Assembly (NCBI GenBank): GCA_002685255.1
Contig: NYWU01000034.1
Location: 1 to 64,000 of the forward strand
Reading direction: 5' to 3'
Length of the DNA stretch: 64,000 nt
DNA from: Idiomarinaceae bacterium
Lineage (GTDB): Bacteria > Pseudomonadota > Gammaproteobacteria > Enterobacterales > Alteromonadaceae
The position numbers were made by a program, and so were the translations under genes. Below are positions 60,321 through 64,000 of the stretch, one piece after another; the first letter of the stretch is position 1, and the number at the start of each line of letters is the position of its first letter. The notes under the pieces were generated by a model. It saw only the letters and a program-made list of their open reading frames with translations, did no database searches and was not told the origin of the DNA.

Positions 60321-61406
60321 TTAGCCGTGGGTACGCTCAAACTCGCGCATAAAGTCGACCAACGCCTCAACGCCTTCATAAGGCATGGCATTATATAGAC
60401 TCGCGCGCATGCCACCGACAAACCGGTGACCTTTGAGGCCCACTAAACCGGCCTGATGAGCTTGCTCTAAAAAGTGTTTATCGAGCTCATCGTCAGCTAA
60501 CTGAAAGGGTACATTCATAATAGAACGATAGTCAGGGTGAACTTCATTTCGATAGAAGTCAGACGCGTCAACATAGTCATACAAAGCACTCGCTTTGCGT
60601 TGATTAAGCTCGCCAATACCCGCAAGACCGCCTTGTCTTTTAAGCCACTTAAACACGAGCCCAGAGAGGTACCATGCAAAGGTGTTGGGCGTGTTGTACA
60701 TTGAGTTGTCTTTGGCCTGTAGCTGATAGTCCATAATCGAACTCACTTCAGGTTGTGGTTGACCTAAAAGTGACTTTTTAACAATCGCGATAGCAAAACC
60801 TGAAGGACCAATGTTTTTTTGAGCGCCTGCATAAATAACCCCAAAACGACTGACATCGAGTGGTGCTGACAAGATATTAGAAGACATGTCAGCAACAATA
60901 GGCGCCTGCACATCAGGAATATCATGAATCGCAATGCCATCGACTGTCTCATTCGGGCAGTAGTGGAAGTAACGCGCATTGTCACTTAGTTGCCATTCAC
61001 CGGCGGGCTGGATCCGTTTGCCCTGCTCTGTTTGCTGTGCAGCGCCCACCACATTAACTTGGCTTACGTACTTCTGCGCTTCTCGAATGGCATAACCCGA
61101 CCAGGTGCCACAATCAAGATAATCGACAGTGTCGGTTTTGGCGGCAATATTTTGGGGCACTGCGGAGAACTGACCGCGACCACCGCCTTGCAAAAACAGT
61201 ACATGATAGTCGTCCGGCACATTAAGCAACTCTCGCAAGTCTTGCTCCGCTTCTTGTGCCATTTTTACGTAAGCAGGATCGCGGTGTGAAAACTCCATCA
61301 CCGAGACACCTGTATCATTCCATTGTAAGAACTCTTCCTGTGCTTGTAGCATCACCTCGGCCGGCAACATCGCCGGCCCGGCAGAAAAGTTGAAAATCTT
61401 ACTCAT
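60321..61406 (-). CDS. serC: Phosphoserine aminotransferase
   Basis: A 361-residue PLP enzyme for serine and pyridoxine synthesis. It starts [20 protein letters not shown], has [37 protein letters not shown], and the PLP lysine in [15 protein letters not shown]. Length equals E. coli SerC (362 aa). The start overlaps the gyrA stop by 8 bp, so translation is coupled. Confidence 0.97.
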   Translation of the reverse strand: MSKIFNFSAGPAMLPAEVMLQAQEEFLQWNDTGVSVMEFSHRDPAYVKMAQEAEQDLRELLNVPDDYHVLFLQGGGRGQFSAVPQNIAAKTDTVDYLDCGTWSGYAIREAQKYVSQVNVVGAAQQTEQGKRIQPAGEWQLSDNARYFHYCPNETVDGIAIHDIPDVQAPIVADMSSNILSAPLDVSRFGVIYAGAQKNIGPSGFAIAIVKKSLLGQPQPEVSSIMDYQLQAKDNSMYNTPNTFAWYLSGLVFKWLKRQGGLAGIGELNQRKASALYDYVDASDFYRNEVHPDYRSIMNVPFQLADDELDKHFLEQAHQAGLVGLKGHRFVGGMRASLYNAMPYEGVEALVDFMREFERTHG

Positions 61407-64000
61407 CGTTTGCCTCAGGTTTATCAGACGGCTGTTGCTCGGATGTTGCTTCGCTTACTTCACCCTCAACGACAACGTCTTCAAGTTCGTCCTCGTCGAC
61501 TTCATCAATGCGTTGTAAACCAACCACTTGTTCGTCGTCACCAGTACGGATTAAACGTACGCCTTGGGTGTTACGACCCACCATAGAAACTTCATTAACG
61601 CGCGTACGAACCAGCGTGCCTTTGTTACTGATGAGCATGATTTCGTTGCCATCCACGACTTCCATCGCGCCGACGACAGCACCATTACGTTCGCTGACTT
61701 TTATTGACACGACACCCTTAGTAGCGCGGCTCTTAGTCGGATATTCCTCAACCAAGGTGCGTTTACCAAAGCCGTTTTCTGTGACCGTCAGAATCGCCGC
61801 TTGTTGTTCATCTTCGTAAGTGCCCGGAACGATAAGGCTGACGACTTTCTGACCTTCTTCGAGACGGATACCGCGCACACCGGTAGCCGTACGCCCCATT
61901 GAACGTACTTGGTCTTCTCTAAAGCGAACGACTTTACCGCCGTCTGAGAAAAGCATAATCTCTTGCTCACCATCGGTGATATCAACACCGATTAATTCGT
62001 CACCTTCATTCAGGTTGAGCGCAATAATACCGCCGTTACGTGGGCGTGAATATTCAGGTAATGGTGTTTTCTTCACCGTGCCGTGCTTAGTCGCCATGAT
62101 GACGAACTTATCTTCTGGATAATCACGGGTTGGTAGAATCGCCGTAATACGCTCATCCGATTCAAGCGGTAATAGGTTGACAATAGGCTTACCGCGCGAA
62201 GCGCGACTCGCCAACGGCAACTGGTAGACCTTCATCCAATAAATGCGACCACGGGTCGAGAAACATAAGATGGTGTCGTGCGTATTGGCAACCCACAGGC
62301 GTTCAACGAAGTCGTCGTCTTTCATCTTCGTGGCTGCTTTACCTTTACCACCGCGGCGTTGTGCTTCGTACTCAGTTAATGGCTGATACTTCACATAGCC
62401 TTCGTGAGACAGCGTTACCACAACGTCTTCTTCGTTGATCAAGTCTTCCATGCTGATATCGTGCGCAGCCGCGGTGATTTCCGTTTTACGTGCATCACCG
62501 AAGTTGTCACGAATTTCAACCAACTCTTCGCGAATCACTTCCATCAAACGTTCAGTTGAGCGCAAGATATGCAGGAGTTCTTCGATCTGTTTCAACAGAC
62601 CTTTATATTCGTCTAGGATCTTCTCGTGCTCTAAGCCGGTCAGCTTATGCAAGCGAAGATCCAAAATAGCCTGTGCTTGCTCTTCGGTCAGGTAGTAGCT
62701 ACCGTCACGAATACCGTACTCTTCTGGTAAGTGTTCAGGACGTGCTGCATCCACACCCGCGGATTCGAGCATTGCCGCGACATTGCCTAACTGCCAGCCA
62801 CGCGCGACCAAACCCTGCTTAGCTTCTGCTGGGGTTGGCGAGCGACGAATAAGCTCAATCACTTCATCGATATTCGCGAGTGAAATCGCCAAGCCTTCTA
62901 AAATGTGAGCGCGTTCACGCGCTTTGCGTAATTCATATACCGAGCGACGTGTCACCACTTCACGGCGATGACGAACGAATGCGTCTAACACCTGATAAAG
63001 GTTGAACAGCTTAGGTTGACCTTTATCAAGCGCAACCATGTTAATACCGAACACGACTTGCATTTGCGTGTTGGCGTACAAGTGGTTGAGTACCACTTCG
63101 CCGACATCACCACGACGAATCTCGATAACGATACGCATACCGTCTTTGTCCGACTCATCGCGCAAGCCACTGATACCCTCAAGGCGTTTTTCTTTTACCA
63201 ACTCAGCGATTTTCTCGATCAAGCGCGCTTTGTTCACCTGATATGGAATTTCACTGACGATAATGCTTTCACGACCTGACTTTTCGTCAACTTCGACCTC
63301 GGCTTTAGCACGCAAATGAATGCGGCCGCGACCTGTTTTGTAGGCCTCGACTATGCCAGAACGGCCCGAGATTGACGCCGCCGTTGGGAAGTCAGGTCCT
63401 GGAATAAACTCCATCAGCTCTTCAATGCTGATTTCTGGATTATCAATCAGCGCTAAGGTGCCATTGATAACTTCGGTTAGGTTATGTGGAGGAATGTTGG
63501 TTGCCATGCCCACCGCTATACCCGACGAACCATTGACCATCAGGTTAGGCACTTTAGTTGGCAAAACGTCTGGAATGCGCTCGGTACCATCGTAGTTATC
63601 AACAAAATCGACCGTTTCTTTGTCGAGATCGGCTAACAACTGATGTGCAATTTTCTCCATCCGAATTTCGGTATAACGCATGGCTGCGGCTGAATCACCG
63701 TCAACTGAACCGAAGTTACCTTGACCATCAACCAAGGTGTAGCGCAGCGAGAACGGTTGTGCCATACGCACGATGGTGTCATAAACTGCGCTGTCGCCAT
63801 GAGGGTGATATTTACCGATAACGTCACCCACCACACGGGCAGACTTTTTATAGGGTTTGTTGAAGTCATTCCGCAATTCATTCATCGCGAAAAGTACGCG
63901 ACGATGCACGGGTTTCAAACCATCCCGAACATCTGGAAGCGCTCGACCCACAATCACGCTCATCGCGTAATCAAGATAAGAACTTTTTAATTCATCCTCG
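61399..64000 (-). CDS. gyrA: DNA gyrase subunit A (5' end cut by the window)
   Basis: About 866 residues are visible; comparison with E. coli suggests only ~13 N-terminal residues are missing, since the frame stays open past the internal methionine at 63963 ([22 protein letters not shown]). The active-site tyrosine is in [10 protein letters not shown], the quinolone-determining region [10 protein letters not shown] carries the wild-type Ser83/Asp87 equivalents, and the GyrA box QRRGGKG is present, followed by the six-bladed C-terminal DNA-wrapping domain. The tail is acidic. It leads the serC-hisC-aroA series. Confidence 0.97.
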   Translation of the reverse strand, partial: EDELKSSYLDYAMSVIVGRALPDVRDGLKPVHRRVLFAMNELRNDFNKPYKKSARVVGDVIGKYHPHGDSAVYDTIVRMAQPFSLRYTLVDGQGNFGSVDGDSAAAMRYTEIRMEKIAHQLLADLDKETVDFVDNYDGTERIPDVLPTKVPNLMVNGSSGIAVGMATNIPPHNLTEVINGTLALIDNPEISIEELMEFIPGPDFPTAASISGRSGIVEAYKTGRGRIHLRAKAEVEVDEKSGRESIIVSEIPYQVNKARLIEKIAELVKEKRLEGISGLRDESDKDGMRIVIEIRRGDVGEVVLNHLYANTQMQVVFGINMVALDKGQPKLFNLYQVLDAFVRHRREVVTRRSVYELRKARERAHILEGLAISLANIDEVIELIRRSPTPAEAKQGLVARGWQLGNVAAMLESAGVDAARPEHLPEEYGIRDGSYYLTEEQAQAILDLRLHKLTGLEHEKILDEYKGLLKQIEELLHILRSTERLMEVIREELVEIRDNFGDARKTEITAAAHDISMEDLINEEDVVVTLSHEGYVKYQPLTEYEAQRRGGKGKAATKMKDDDFVERLWVANTHDTILCFSTRGRIYWMKVYQLPLASRASRGKPIVNLLPLESDERITAILPTRDYPEDKFVIMATKHGTVKKTPLPEYSRPRNGGIIALNLNEGDELIGVDITDGEQEIMLFSDGGKVVRFREDQVRSMGRTATGVRGIRLEEGQKVVSLIVPGTYEDEQQAAILTVTENGFGKRTLVEEYPTKSRATKGVVSIKVSERNGAVVGAMEVVDGNEIMLISNKGTLVRTRVNEVSMVGRNTQGVRLIRTGDDEQVVGLQRIDEVDEDELEDVVVEGEVSEATSEQQPSDKPEANDE

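Noticed and set aside
63870-63963. Start of gyrA at the ATG at 63963
   Set aside because: The frame continues upstream with residues matching the normal GyrA N-terminus (SSYLDYAM), so this methionine is internal and the gene is cut by the window.

Overview
The window is an almost fully coding stretch of a gammaproteobacterial chromosome. Gene order (rluC/rne, yceD-rpmF-plsX-fabHDG-acpP, pabC-mltG-tmk-holB, rpsA-ihfB-lapAB-pyrF, gyrA-serC-hisC-aroA-cmk-rpsA) and close protein similarity to E. coli place it in Gammaproteobacteria. Leucine dehydrogenase, RoxA, YdiJ, class II DAHP synthase and a uspE-ttcA pair beside a TauE/SafE-type membrane protein suggest a marine Alteromonadales bacterium, perhaps near Idiomarinaceae. 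That last step is an inference from gene content, not a database match.

Layout. 1-8.9 kb: end of a TauE/SafE-like gene, uspE, ttcA, a convergent Bax-like glucosaminidase with an unknown membrane protein, then the rightward run rluE, mnmA-hflD, purB-roxA (RNA modification, purine synthesis, ribosomal protein hydroxylation). 9-20.6 kb: carbon and amino acid metabolism: leucine dehydrogenase, YdiJ (D-2-hydroxyglutarate dehydrogenase type), ppsA facing its regulator ppsR, a DUF1338 protein, class II DAHP synthase, htpX and pepE. 20.6-25.6 kb: a complete late biotin pathway, bioBFCD facing bioA across a candidate BirA operator. 25.6-34 kb: asnS, ydjA, sppA-ansA-NSS transporter and a lone MmgE/PrpD protein.

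34-45.8 kb: one long leftward series. rluC-HAD-maf-yceD-rpmF-plsX-fabH-fabD-fabG-acpP ends at an intrinsic terminator; pabC-mltG-tmk-holB-pilZ-like-tatD follows and ends at a second terminator. These serve fatty acid and phospholipid synthesis, folate, peptidoglycan and DNA replication. 45.8-49.3 kb: rne with a long 5' leader that is probably autoregulatory.

49.37-52.29 kb: the only clear accessory segment. It sits between the convergent genes rne and comEA, is visibly richer in A+T, and is bounded by 48-bp imperfect inverted repeats that each contain a rho-independent terminator. It carries a decayed zinc-ribbon/DDE transposase gene, broken by in-frame stops and apparently missing part of its catalytic domain, plus an intact secreted SEL1-repeat protein gene. 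I read it as an immobilised transposon-like element with a cargo gene.

52.3-64 kb: a leftward housekeeping series, gyrA (cut by the window end)-serC-hisC-aroA-cmk-rpsA-ihfB-lapA-lapB-pyrF-comEA, for DNA topology, serine and aromatic amino acid synthesis, translation, LPS control, pyrimidine synthesis and DNA uptake.

I found no CRISPR array, tRNA, rRNA, prophage or recognisable defence system. The most useful second looks are the rne-comEA element, the candidate BirA operator, the possible 2-oxoadipate/D-2-hydroxyglutarate link between the DUF1338 protein and YdiJ, and a structured 3' region after tatD.
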